Of a stretch of DNA of 33,278 nucleotides, positions 15,650 through 23,709 are shown piece after piece. Numbering within the stretch: position 1 is the stretch's first letter; the number at the start of each line of letters is the position of its first letter. This DNA is from a virus. The notes below the pieces were generated by a model. It was not told the DNA's origin. It saw only the letters and a list, made by a program, of their open reading frames with translations, and made no database searches. The stretch is taken from positions 1-33,278 of IMG/VR virus record IMGVR_UViG_3300042868_003741; one strand, given 5' to 3'. The translations under genes were made by a program, and so were the position numbers.

Positions 15650-16338
15650 TCCTGTACGTCAATGGTGACAGCCATACGGCTGGTGCTGAAGCAATTAACT
15701 CTCATGCATTCGCAGAGGATGATCCATTATATCACGCTCTAGGCAAAGTTCCACATCCAGACAATGAAAAGGTTAGTTATGGCTGTTTATTAGCCAATGC
15801 GTTCTTTGCTATCCTGCACTGCGATGCAGAAAGCGGTAGCAGTAACGATCGCATAATCCGTACCACCCAAGACTATATCAAAACAGAAAAGCCAGATGCA
15901 GTTGTTATTGGTTGGTCAACTTGGGAACGTGAAGAATTCCTTATTGATGACTATTATTACCAATTCAGTGCTGGCCGTAGAATCAGTGATTGGCCCAAGC
16001 ATGTTGAACAAGAATATAAGTCTTGGGTAATTGGTGCTAATCCGATAGCCAAAGCCAAAGAACAGCATGATAAAATCCATGCTTTCCATATGGAACTAGT
16101 TAACCAAAATATACCGCACTTGTTCTTTAATTCATTCCATTCATTTAACCATTCTTCTATTACTCCAGTAGATTGGTCCAATAGCTATATCGATCCATAT
16201 AACGATCTTGGTACATACTATCATTGGTTAAAGGCCCATGGGTATAATACAGTTAATCCAAACAGTTACCATTTTGGTGCGGACGCACATCGCGCCTGGG
16301 CTGAATTCTTACTTCCCCACTTGACAAATTTGATTTAA
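15646..16338 (+). CDS. SGNH/GDSL-like hydrolase
   Basis: The 230-residue protein shows the block pattern of SGNH hydrolases. VNGDSHTAG near the N-terminus is the GDS-type block with the nucleophile serine. GSSNDRI fits the glycine/asparagine region, and FGADAHRAW near the C-terminus gives the D-x-x-H pair. Members are esterases, lipases or carbohydrate deacetylases. In a phage it might act on surface sugars or be a base or glycan deacetylase, but the substrate is unknown. The start is TTG overlapping the upstream gene, chosen because the GDS motif lies directly after it. The -35 box of the downstream promoter lies inside its last codons. Confidence 0.75.
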   Translation: MILYVNGDSHTAGAEAINSHAFAEDDPLYHALGKVPHPDNEKVSYGCLLANAFFAILHCDAESGSSNDRIIRTTQDYIKTEKPDAVVIGWSTWEREEFLIDDYYYQFSAGRRISDWPKHVEQEYKSWVIGANPIAKAKEQHDKIHAFHMELVNQNIPHLFFNSFHSFNHSSITPVDWSNSYIDPYNDLGTYYHWLKAHGYNTVNPNSYHFGADAHRAWAEFLLPHLTNLI

Positions 16339-16349
16339 GAAAGTATAAT
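16321..16349 (+). promoter_or_regulatory. Consensus sigma70-type promoter, leaderless start for the 5' nuclease
   Basis: TTGACA (16321-16326), 17 bp, TATAAT (16344-16349). The ATG of the nuclease gene is at 16356, only 6 bases past the -10 box. Transcription should therefore begin at or next to the A of the start codon. Confidence 0.85.
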
Positions 16350-16355
16350 AACTAA

Positions 16356-17357
16356 ATGAGATATCTATTAGTTGACACAGCAAACACATTCTTCAGAGCC
16401 CGACATTCAGCACATCGCCAAAGTGATACTTGGGACAAGCTGGGTTTTGCTATACATGTGACCTTAGCATCAGTAAACAAAGCATTCCGTGATCAAAAGG
16501 CTGATCATGTTATATTCTGTTTAGAAGGACGCAGTTGGCGCAAAGACTTCTATGAACCCTATAAGAAAAATCGTAGCGTAGCACGTGCGGCACTTACTGA
16601 CAGCGAAGCAGAAGAAGACAAATTATTTTGGGAAACGTTTGATACGCTCAAAACATTCATAGCAGAAAAAAGTAATTGCACAGTACTTCAACACAATGAA
16701 CTCGAAGCAGATGATCTTATCGCTGGATTTATACAAGCTCATCCTGGCGATCATCATACTATCGTTAGCAGTGACACTGATTTCTATCAGCTACTCAATG
16801 ATAACGTTAATCAATACAACGGTATCAGCGACGAGCTTCATACCATAGAAGGTATCTTTGATAAGAAAGGCAAACCTGTCATAGATAAAAAGACCAAAGA
16901 GCCTAAGAAGATTCCTGATCCTAAGTTTATACTTTTTGAAAAGTGTATGCGTGGTGATCCTACAGACAATGTATTTTCCGCATTTCCAGGCGTGCGCACC
17001 AAAGGCAGTAAGAACAAAGTAGGTCTTGAAGAAGCCTATAGTGACAAAGATAAGAAAGGGTATAATTGGAACAACATGATGTTACAGCGTTGGGTCGATC
17101 ATAACGGTGTAGAACATCGTGTGTTAGATGACTACGAACGCAATCGTGTCCTAGTTGATCTAACAGCACAACCAGATGAGATTAAAGCCAAGATAGCAGA
17201 AACCATAGCCAACGGACAAGTACCTAAAAATGTTCCAATGGTGGGTGCTCAGTTCTTAAAATTTTGTGGAAAATATGACCTAGTTAAATTGAGTGAGAAT
17301 GCTAGTAGCATGGCCGAATGGCTTACTGCTAGTTACCCACAGAAAGATTATGCATGA
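16356..17357 (+). CDS. rnh: 5'-3' exonuclease / RNase H, FEN-1 family (T4 Rnh type)
   Basis: The enzyme removes RNA primers and trims 5' flaps during lagging-strand synthesis. The 333 residues carry the full set of acidic metal ligands. These are VDTANTFFRARH (D7), RKDFYEPYKKNR, ELEADDLIAGF (E115, E117, D119, D120), VSSDTDFYQLL (D140, D142) and MRGDPTDNV (D201, D204). It is a little longer than T4 RNase H (305). It has its own consensus promoter and appears to be read from a leaderless message. The DEDDh exonuclease gene overlaps its end by 4 bases. Confidence 0.92.
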   Translation: MRYLLVDTANTFFRARHSAHRQSDTWDKLGFAIHVTLASVNKAFRDQKADHVIFCLEGRSWRKDFYEPYKKNRSVARAALTDSEAEEDKLFWETFDTLKTFIAEKSNCTVLQHNELEADDLIAGFIQAHPGDHHTIVSSDTDFYQLLNDNVNQYNGISDELHTIEGIFDKKGKPVIDKKTKEPKKIPDPKFILFEKCMRGDPTDNVFSAFPGVRTKGSKNKVGLEEAYSDKDKKGYNWNNMMLQRWVDHNGVEHRVLDDYERNRVLVDLTAQPDEIKAKIAETIANGQVPKNVPMVGAQFLKFCGKYDLVKLSENASSMAEWLTASYPQKDYA

Positions 17358-17935
17358 TAGCAGATGGCAAGTTCCTAGCATTAGATCTAGAATTAAACCA
17401 ACCCAGTGGCAAGATCATACAGGTTGGCGTAGCCATAGGTGATAAGAACACACGCTTTGAAGACTATGTTGTCCGTAAATGGTACATAGACCCACAGGAA
17501 CCTATCAGTGAATTTATCAATGATCTCACAGGTATAACTGATGCTGACATACGTGCAGAAGCATATAGTCATGAACATGTTGCCCGTGAGCTAGGTGAAC
17601 TGATACGTGAGCATAAGGTCTTTGTCAACCCAGTGACCTGGGGCGGTGGTGATAGTGTGGAATTATTGGCAGAATTCTGCAAAAATCATGCTGATTTCCC
17701 GCATTTTGGCCGTCGTTGGATCGATGTTAAAACCTGGTACACATACTTGATGCTGACCAGAGGTAAAGCACCCAGTGGTGGACTAGCAAGTGCTATGGGC
17801 TACTTTAAGCTACAGTTCAAAGGTAAAGCACACAGGGCAGATGTAGATGCGGCTAATACCCTAGTATTGTTTTTCAAACTGCTAGAACGACAAGCCAAAT
17901 TGGAAAGTATATTAGATTCAGCTAAAAATATCTAA
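17354..17935 (+). CDS. DEDDh 3'-5' exonuclease (DnaQ/DexA-like)
   Basis: The 193-residue protein has the three exonuclease motifs of the DnaQ superfamily: LALDLELNQ (D11, E13), TWGGGDSVELL (D100) and AHRADVDAANT (H160, D165), making it the DEDDh subtype. FINDLTGITDADI is typical of the proofreading/oligoribonuclease group. It could be the counterpart of T4 DexA, degrade DNA or RNA 3' ends, or assist repair. It overlaps the RNase H gene by 4 bases and is probably co-translated. No clear terminator is visible in the 136 bases that follow. Confidence 0.87.
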   Translation: MIADGKFLALDLELNQPSGKIIQVGVAIGDKNTRFEDYVVRKWYIDPQEPISEFINDLTGITDADIRAEAYSHEHVARELGELIREHKVFVNPVTWGGGDSVELLAEFCKNHADFPHFGRRWIDVKTWYTYLMLTRGKAPSGGLASAMGYFKLQFKGKAHRADVDAANTLVLFFKLLERQAKLESILDSAKNI

Positions 17936-18009
17936 TTTTAAGTAATAAAATCAATGACTTAGCAACTACTATACAGCAATATTTGGATAATTTGAGCCAG
18001 TAATTTTGG

Positions 18010-18038
18010 TTGACTTTTGGTAAAAATGGTGCTATAAT
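18010..18038 (+). promoter_or_regulatory. Sigma70-type promoter with extended -10, for the helicase-nuclease
   Basis: TTGACT (18010-18015), 17 bp, and TATAAT (18033-18038) preceded by TGC, an extended -10. A 33-base leader with no strong Shine-Dalgarno precedes the TTG start at 18072. The first 12 bases (TTGACTTTTGGT) recur exactly in the promoter at 25686. Confidence 0.85.
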
Positions 18039-18071
18039 AGCTTTATATTAATAATTAGAAAGTATCAAACT

Positions 18072-20993
18072 TTGTTAAAACAACTACTTAATAAACATCA
18101 AAATCATTTAGATTTTTGGGAAGATCTTGAAGTCCAGGGAGGTCGTTTATTATTTGAAGAATATGTTGCTCTGTATCTTAAAGCTACCCTGCCAGGTGAT
18201 ACATACTGGCTTGGTGAAGATGTTGTGCCAGCACACATCGCACAAAAATATCGTTTTACAAACCTACTCAAAGGCAAGCGTAGTTTAGGCGGTGATGTTA
18301 TTAATGTCTACCAAAATCGTGCCGTTGCTTACGAATCTAAATGGTTTGATGAAAAAGAATCTATCAACTTAAAACTTGTTGCTAATAAGCAACAAGTTAT
18401 CAACAAAACTGGTATTGACCAACTTATCTTTGCTACAAATGCTCGTCGTACTTCAGATGCTGTTACAGAATGGGTCGACGAAGCAGGTTTCATGTTCCAA
18501 GAAGAATGGATCACTAAAGAAGTCTATGACACAGTTAAAGCATATATCAAGGGTCAAGTAAAGAAAACTTACGAGCCAATGACTCTGCGACCAGAATGTT
18601 TGCCTGGAGAAGCTGTGCCGTTCTTTGAGCAAGCAATGTTGGAACTACAGGCAGACTTTGACAAAAAGTTTACCAAAACTCCTGTTAACAAAATACTTAC
18701 TCGTATCTTTCAACACTGGCCAGCGGCTTCTGGCAAAGGTAGTTTTCCTCGCTTGGCTTACGATATGATTTTTGAGTCTCGTTGGAACTACAAGAAGGCA
18801 CATCCTATTAACACGGTTATCAATCCTACGCTGACTGTTTTGAAGGGCAACCTTGTTAAACATATTCATCATGATATCGGTTTGGGTAATATTGACAATG
18901 TGATCCATGTTATCTACGCAGGCGATGTTACTAAAGCCGCAAAGGATACAGAAGAACTACAAGCCATCCGTTCTATGGCAAAGGTGTTTGTTAATAAGAT
19001 TGAATTTGTAAAGTTTCTACGCGAAATTCAAAACCAAACAGTGTGGGTTCATACTACTGTTCATAGTTACGATAGACTTGCCAAAGTAATGAAAGGTCAG
19101 AAGAAAAGTTTCTACTTTGGGCACATTGACGAAGTCCATCACATGATTCAACCGGATTATTCCACTTGGACCGCTTCACTTAACGACGCCGCTTGCCTTA
19201 TTCAAATTCGTTTGATGACTAGTGCCAACAAGCGTAAGGCTCGTGGATCTGGTGCTACTTATAGTATGGACGATCCTGCATTCTGTGATATTCAAGTTAA
19301 AGACTTAGACGAACAGACCGCAGTAAAACTTGGTTACAAGCGTAAGACAGTTTTATTAAACTATGTTTACGATGACAATAGTTTTCCAACAGATTGGATC
19401 GAACGACTTGAAAATGGCGGACAGCCCTTAATCAAACTTAAAGACACTGATATTGTTGTACCTATGAGTTGGTTTATGGCAGTTGATAGTTTGTTACGAT
19501 TCCGTGTTGAATATAGTGAACGCAATCATACCAAACTCACTTTGAACTCTATTAAAGAGTGTCAGGAGTTTGCTAAGTTTATTATGGCAATTCGTCCTAA
19601 ACTTCTTAAGGAACTTGCTCATTCTAACAATCCTGTGTATCGTCGTTTGCTCAAGGCAAAAGTGATGGTAGCGGATACACAAGAAAATTCTACTGTAAAA
19701 TTGTTGAAAGAAGTAAGTGCTATTCCCGATACTTTTGAAGACAGTTTTATTATTCATTGCCGTTTGCTTGGCGAAGGTTGGGATCCAGAAAACGGTTGGA
19801 TTGACAGCAATATGTTTATCAGTCCCACGCACAGTGAAATTCGTATCTATCAAGACGTGAATCGCGGTAGCCGGATTGGTGATGGTAGTAAATCTATTAA
19901 CCATGTTGTTCAGTTTTTCCTCAAAGACGAAGAAAACCACTTCAATGACATGTTTGCTCGTGTCAAGCATGTAGGAGAAGCGTTAGAAGTAGGTGTTGAT
20001 GAGATCACTGAACAAGTTATTTTTAAGCAAATCCGCAACATTCCTAAAGGTAAGAAAATGTCTCGCCAAGCCGGCACAGATGTTTTATCTTACTATGACG
20101 AAGTCAGTGCTGACTTTTTTGCTAATAGTTTTAACACCTATATCAAAGAAGGACGATATCATAGGTTTGGTGGTGTGGTGAATGATATTATTATTAGTTG
20201 GATTAAAATGGACCAGGAACGGAGAGGGTATCTACCTACCTGGAAAATCATTAATCAAATGAAGAAGGATATTAAAGGACAGTATAAAGATTTTTTTAGT
20301 CAATTCAAAAGTGATGTTAGTTTAAGACGGATTATTAACGGAGAACACCCCTTACTGTCAGACGAAAATATGATGTTGGCAATTAATTGGCAAATTGAAA
20401 GAGTAGAACTTGCTGAAGTAGTTCGACAGGATATCAGAAATATTGTAGATACTTGTATGGCTCGACAACCAAGTTTTGGTGCCATTTTTCAAGAATTTGG
20501 AAATATTATTAAAGAAAAATATGGAACAGACCAAGCAACCATCAGACGAATTGCTAAGGACATCTACAAAAAATATCCAAAAGAATATTATGATAGAACG
20601 TATAAAATCATTGCCGATCTTATGATCAAGAACAAAACAAAGGCAACTACGTTAGCAGAACTATCTAATGTCATCTTAAATCAGTTAGAAGATACCGGAA
20701 TAAGCACATCAAAATTATCCAAGAACTTAACTAATATATGGTTCAAAGGGCACAAATCTTTAAGCAAAACAACGTTAGAGAAGATGAGGCAGATTCGAGC
20801 AGAACTTACAGGTAAGGCTATTAGCAGAGCAAGTAGTGGAAGAACAGCATCTATCGAAACTCGGAAAAAAATGTCTGCGTCAGGGAAAGGTCGAAAGCAA
20901 ACACCCAAACAAATCGCCAAGCGTGCCGAAACTCGTCGGGCTACTATTATTGAAAAATATGGAAGCATGGAGGCATTTTATCAACAAATTTAG
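18072..20993 (+). CDS. Restriction-endonuclease/SF2-helicase fusion with NUMOD3-like C-terminal tail
   Basis: The 973-residue protein starts with a PD-(D/E)xK nuclease-like domain: FEEYVALYLK, then GGDVI (D75) and AVAYESKWF (E88, K90). This is the D...ExK layout of Mrr-like domains. An SF2 helicase of the restriction-enzyme type follows. It has a modified Walker A (PAASGKGSF, 217-225), HIDEVHHM (motif II, 353-356), MTSAN (motif III, 382-386), GEGWD (motif V, 567-571) and QDVNRGSR (motif VI, 594-601). The end (about 915-960) reads SGRTASIETRKKMSASGKG and then GRKQTPKQ, the NUMOD3 pattern of homing endonucleases. The closest class known to me is COG4889/type ISP restriction helicases, but no methyltransferase domain is fused. 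It has its own promoter and could be a homing-type element, an anti-competitor nuclease or a restriction system. The TTG start is uncertain. Confidence 0.78.
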   Translation: MLKQLLNKHQNHLDFWEDLEVQGGRLLFEEYVALYLKATLPGDTYWLGEDVVPAHIAQKYRFTNLLKGKRSLGGDVINVYQNRAVAYESKWFDEKESINLKLVANKQQVINKTGIDQLIFATNARRTSDAVTEWVDEAGFMFQEEWITKEVYDTVKAYIKGQVKKTYEPMTLRPECLPGEAVPFFEQAMLELQADFDKKFTKTPVNKILTRIFQHWPAASGKGSFPRLAYDMIFESRWNYKKAHPINTVINPTLTVLKGNLVKHIHHDIGLGNIDNVIHVIYAGDVTKAAKDTEELQAIRSMAKVFVNKIEFVKFLREIQNQTVWVHTTVHSYDRLAKVMKGQKKSFYFGHIDEVHHMIQPDYSTWTASLNDAACLIQIRLMTSANKRKARGSGATYSMDDPAFCDIQVKDLDEQTAVKLGYKRKTVLLNYVYDDNSFPTDWIERLENGGQPLIKLKDTDIVVPMSWFMAVDSLLRFRVEYSERNHTKLTLNSIKECQEFAKFIMAIRPKLLKELAHSNNPVYRRLLKAKVMVADTQENSTVKLLKEVSAIPDTFEDSFIIHCRLLGEGWDPENGWIDSNMFISPTHSEIRIYQDVNRGSRIGDGSKSINHVVQFFLKDEENHFNDMFARVKHVGEALEVGVDEITEQVIFKQIRNIPKGKKMSRQAGTDVLSYYDEVSADFFANSFNTYIKEGRYHRFGGVVNDIIISWIKMDQERRGYLPTWKIINQMKKDIKGQYKDFFSQFKSDVSLRRIINGEHPLLSDENMMLAINWQIERVELAEVVRQDIRNIVDTCMARQPSFGAIFQEFGNIIKEKYGTDQATIRRIAKDIYKKYPKEYYDRTYKIIADLMIKNKTKATTLAELSNVILNQLEDTGISTSKLSKNLTNIWFKGHKSLSKTTLEKMRQIRAELTGKAISRASSGRTASIETRKKMSASGKGRKQTPKQIAKRAETRRATIIEKYGSMEAFYQQI

Positions 20994-21044
20994 TAATCTC
21001 ATAATTACCTCGTAGCAGTTTGGCAAAACTAAATAGAAATTATA

Positions 21045-21075
21045 GTTGAACTGTTCAACAGTTTAGTTGTATAAT
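21045..21075 (+). promoter_or_regulatory. Promoter overlapped by two interleaved palindromes (possible operator)
   Basis: TTGAAC (21046-21051), 18 bp, and a perfect TATAAT (21070-21075). Two perfect 15-base palindromes overlap it: GTTGAACTGTTCAAC (21045-21059, centre 21052) and AACTGTTCAACAGTT (21049-21063, centre 21056). A repressor binding either one would cover the -35 box. As RNA, the same bases could form alternative hairpins. Confidence 0.6.
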
Positions 21076-21093
21076 TAAGTAATACAACTCCTA

Positions 21094-21226
21094 GCCAACC
21101 GGAGTATCTACCCGGCCCCTGACACAAGTCAGAAGCGAACACAATAGACAGGTAGCCCAGCGTCACAGCATGTGGCAATGGTAGGTTATGATATCACTCG
21201 ATAGACATGATCAACGTCAGGTTGGC
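21094..21226 (+). ncRNA. Candidate structured RNA in the leader of the 21256 operon
   Basis: The 262-base gap 20994-21255 has no plausible gene. Within it, GCCAACC (21094-21100) pairs perfectly with GGTTGGC (21220-21226). Inside this closing stem, CTACC (21108-21112) pairs with GGTAG (21151-21155) around a hairpin CTGAC-ACAA-GTCAG (21119-21132). A further hairpin GTCACA-GCA-TGTGGC lies at 21162-21176, and a short TATC-ACTC-GATA stem follows. This gives a closed multibranch fold of about 133 bases just downstream of a promoter. It resembles a riboswitch or regulatory RNA, but I cannot match it to a known class. It lacks the features of a tRNA or a complete group I intron. Confidence 0.4.
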
Positions 21227-21255
21227 ATATTATTAACTATAAGGACAAAAATAAT

Positions 21256-21489
21256 ATGACAAGAATAAAAGTTTATTCAACACAAAAACCCGCATTTCCG
21301 CAGACTGTAGAAATATATACTGTTGAGGATGGCACTAAAAGTAAAAGTTCTTGGTGCTCAGAAATCAACACCAATGACTATCTTAAAACTCGAGTCGAGT
21401 TAGAACAACTCGAATACCTAGCGCATCCGATCAATAGCCAAGAAATCACCACCCAGGAATACAGCACATTCCATATGGGAGGTAACTAA
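21256..21489 (+). CDS. Small protein, function unknown
   Basis: This 77-residue protein (TRIKVYSTQKPAFPQTVEIY and on) is beta-rich at the start and helical later. No domain is recognised. It is the first gene after the structured leader, with AAGGAC 9 bases before the ATG. It is followed one base later by the next gene, so any riboswitch or operator upstream would control both. Confidence 0.65.
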   Translation: MTRIKVYSTQKPAFPQTVEIYTVEDGTKSKSSWCSEINTNDYLKTRVELEQLEYLAHPINSQEITTQEYSTFHMGGN

Positions 21490-21490
21490 C

Positions 21491-22192
21491 ATGGCAAACA
21501 AATTTTTCAATTACCAAGGCGCACCCTGGCAAATCATTGAAACAACGGACCCATGGGGTAACCCATTGACCTATGCTGTGGAGATGGACTCTACCGACGG
21601 AGCGATGTTAAACACAGAAGAATATAGTGAGGGCAGCGATTGGGAATACGTACAGGCTACGGATGTTAGGATCGATGCCTGGTTCTTAAAAAGTGACCCA
21701 AATGATTTGTTTGGTGATGAGGACGAACCCGATGAAGAAGAACCATTTGATCCTGCACAAACTATCAACACTAGTAAATTAAAAGCCATGTTGGACCAAC
21801 TTAACAACAGACCAACCGACGGCCCAACCAGGCATTGGAGTATAACCCAAGACGATGATCCAACTAAACCTAATGGAACCATAGACCGTGCCGTGGACAT
21901 ACTCAGCATGATACGTGCTCGTCAAGAGAATGAAATGCGCCCAACCGTGATATTAAATGCAAGTAAATACACAGATTCAAAGTCCTTAGAGTCAGCATTA
22001 GAGACGATTCGTAAAAAAGATCAAGAGGCTGATATATGGGTAGGTACTACCCGTGCAGATGATTTCTTAGCAACATTGAAGAATCAAGAAACGATTGGTC
22101 TTAGTAGTGTTCCGGATGACTCTAAACCATTGGGATTAATGTTAGATCAAGAAATTCTTGAGTTAATTAAACGATTACGTCCAAAAAAGTAG
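21491..22192 (+). CDS. Acidic protein, function unknown
   Basis: The 233-residue protein has an N-terminal part rich in aromatic residues (FFNYQGAPWQIIETTDPWGN) and a very acidic linker (DEDEPDEEEPFD, about residues 77-88). The C-terminal half is helical, with DRAVDILSMIRARQEN and ESALETIRKKDQEADIWVGT. No known domain is recognised. AGGTAACTAAC precedes the ATG. The TAG stop lies one base before the -35 box of the next promoter. Confidence 0.7.
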   Translation: MANKFFNYQGAPWQIIETTDPWGNPLTYAVEMDSTDGAMLNTEEYSEGSDWEYVQATDVRIDAWFLKSDPNDLFGDEDEPDEEEPFDPAQTINTSKLKAMLDQLNNRPTDGPTRHWSITQDDDPTKPNGTIDRAVDILSMIRARQENEMRPTVILNASKYTDSKSLESALETIRKKDQEADIWVGTTRADDFLATLKNQETIGLSSVPDDSKPLGLMLDQEILELIKRLRPKK

Positions 22193-22221
22193 TTGACATT
22201 TATCAAAAATCTAAATATAAT
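22193..22221 (+). promoter_or_regulatory. Consensus sigma70-type promoter, leaderless start for the 22227-queD operon
   Basis: TTGACA (22193-22198), 17 bp, TATAAT (22216-22221). ATG at 22227 lies 5 bases past the -10 box, predicting a leaderless message. CTAAATA (22211-22217) overlaps the -10 box. Confidence 0.85.
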
Positions 22222-22226
22222 ATAGT

Positions 22227-22469
22227 ATGACTAAAGAATTAGATCGATTAGCAGCTCAAGCAGGATTACCCGTAACAGATAATCTTGAACATTTCTATCG
22301 TCTAGTTGGTGAACGCTGTGCTGACATCTGTGGTAGTCAGGGTGATCAAAAGAACATCAGGCGCCATTTTGGTCTAGAATACTATGATGGCCCTAGTCAT
22401 TATCAAAACAAAACATATCAGGAAACACAGTATGACTGGAACAAACACTACATTGAGGAAAAGAAATAG
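22227..22469 (+). CDS. Small protein upstream of queD, function unknown
   Basis: The 80-residue protein has a helical start (ELDRLAAQAGLPVTDNLEHF), two cysteines (RCADIC) and an aromatic, charged end. No domain is recognised. It is read from a predicted leaderless start, and its stop is followed directly by the queD ATG, so it is co-expressed with QueD. Confidence 0.68.
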   Translation: MTKELDRLAAQAGLPVTDNLEHFYRLVGERCADICGSQGDQKNIRRHFGLEYYDGPSHYQNKTYQETQYDWNKHYIEEKK

Positions 22470-23018
22470 ATGGCACATATAATTGATAAAACATTTGAAT
22501 TCTGTTATGGACACAGAGTTTGGACACAGAAACTAAATGGTGAGTATGCGGCAGACTTAAAGTGTGCTTGTCGTCACCTACATGGACATGAAGGGAAGAT
22601 GCAGGTTTATCTAAAGAGCCCAAGTGGTGAATTAGATCCAACTGGTATGGTAACAGACTTCCGTCATCTTGAATGGTTGAAGAAATGGATCAACGAACAT
22701 ATTGATCATCAGTTTATTGTAGATCGTAGTGATCCATTATATGATCAATTACTTGGCGGTAGTGTATTGTATCCAGTGACTATTCCAGAGACAGATGTAG
22801 TAGCAGGATATAAAATTGACTTGGGTGGATTAGAACCCAACACACCAGAGTATGAATACTTTGAAGGGTTCTTTGTAGTAGACTTTGTTCCGACTAGTGA
22901 AAACTTATCCAGTTGGATGGCAGAGTTAGTAGATGCTAAAATGAAAAAATTAAATGTAACAGTTGACCGCATTGATTGGTGGGAAACTCCTAAGAGCCGT
23001 AGTGTATTTTATAGATAG
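22470..23018 (+). CDS. queD: 6-carboxytetrahydropterin synthase (QueD/PTPS family)
   Basis: QueD turns dihydroneopterin triphosphate (from FolE) into 6-carboxytetrahydropterin for QueE. The zinc and catalytic pattern is complete: FCYGHRVW (first His), CRHLHGH with the catalytic cysteine and two zinc histidines, GMVTDFRHLEWL, IDHQFIVD, VPTSENLSSWM and WWETPKSR. At 182 residues it is longer than typical (about 120-140). The extra stretch of about 45 residues lies between DHQF and PTSEN (QLLGGSVLYPVTIPETD onward). It is some 8 kb from queE, so the pathway is split across operons. A true pterin synthase role cannot be excluded. Confidence 0.92.
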   Translation: MAHIIDKTFEFCYGHRVWTQKLNGEYAADLKCACRHLHGHEGKMQVYLKSPSGELDPTGMVTDFRHLEWLKKWINEHIDHQFIVDRSDPLYDQLLGGSVLYPVTIPETDVVAGYKIDLGGLEPNTPEYEYFEGFFVVDFVPTSENLSSWMAELVDAKMKKLNVTVDRIDWWETPKSRSVFYR

Positions 23019-23026
23019 GAACTGAT

Positions 23027-23341
23027 ATGTCAGGCTATACTCCAGAACGTTGGGTAGTATTAGAATTTGTAGCACCGGATGAAACGATCCAAAAAGTATT
23101 TGCAGGTTGGTATGGTGGATATTTAGATGGTGATAGTTGGAAGCTCAACAGTGGCAACACAGCAGAACGAGAACTAGATGACCGTTGGGAATTTGATGGC
23201 TACAGTGGTAGTACCTACGTATGTCACAAGAGTGCATACGGACTAAGTGGATATATGAGTAGTCTATTATCAGGTTGGTTAGAGCAAGGCAAAAAAGAAA
23301 ACGTTACAATTAATATTTTAGATCGATACGAGAGTAAATAA
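23027..23341 (+). CDS. Phage protein, function unknown
   Basis: The 104-residue protein is aromatic and glycine-rich, with a beta-type start (ERWVVLEFVAPDETIQKVFAGW), then YGGYLDGDSWKLNSG, WEFDGYSGSTYVCHKS and LSGYMSSLLSGWLE. I recall similar small proteins in marine T4-like phages but no function. It sits 8 bases after queD and overlaps the next ATG by one base. Confidence 0.7.
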   Translation: MSGYTPERWVVLEFVAPDETIQKVFAGWYGGYLDGDSWKLNSGNTAERELDDRWEFDGYSGSTYVCHKSAYGLSGYMSSLLSGWLEQGKKENVTINILDRYESK

Positions 23342-23709
23342 TGAACGCAACAGTTTTCATCTTACTGGCACTATTTGGCATCAAGCATTTCATCGCTGAT
23401 TTCTTGATGCAGTATGACTACATGCTCAGGGAAAAAGGTATCTATGGTGCCATTGGTGGCTTACATCACGCCATAGTCCATGCTAGTTTTACTTTTTTAA
23501 TTCTAGTGTTCTTTTGTGATAACGCAAATGATATTATCGCACTTTCCTTCGCAGACTTTGTCTTACATTATCATATAGATTATTTTAAGCAACAATTGAA
23601 CAAGGGACTTACGCCAGCAGATCGTCAGTTCTGGATATGGCTTGGTGCAGATCAAGCACTGCATTACTTAACTTATATAGGGATTATTACCTATGCCACA
23701 GCACTATGA
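23341..23709 (+). CDS. DUF3307-like membrane protein
   Basis: The 122-residue integral membrane protein has three or four spans. FGIKHFIADFLMQYDYML, then GLHHAIVHASFTFLILVFF and WIWLGADQALHYLTYIGII match the conserved His, Asp and Gln positions of DUF3307 proteins (HfiADflLQ, DQxxHyl). The family function is unknown. In a phage it could modify the host membrane. It overlaps the upstream stop by one base and the next gene by 17 bases. Confidence 0.78.
   Translation: MNATVFILLALFGIKHFIADFLMQYDYMLREKGIYGAIGGLHHAIVHASFTFLILVFFCDNANDIIALSFADFVLHYHIDYFKQQLNKGLTPADRQFWIWLGADQALHYLTYIGIITYATAL

Noticed and set aside
19494-19970. 158-codon open frame on the minus strand
   Set aside because: It lies wholly inside the helicase coding sequence, has no recognisable domain and no promoter, and mirrors the codon pattern of the + strand gene.
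20994-21255. Possible tRNA or group I intron
   Set aside because: No acceptor stem with a TTCGA-type arm is present, and I could not place the P3/P7 core of a group I intron. It is kept only as an unassigned structured RNA.
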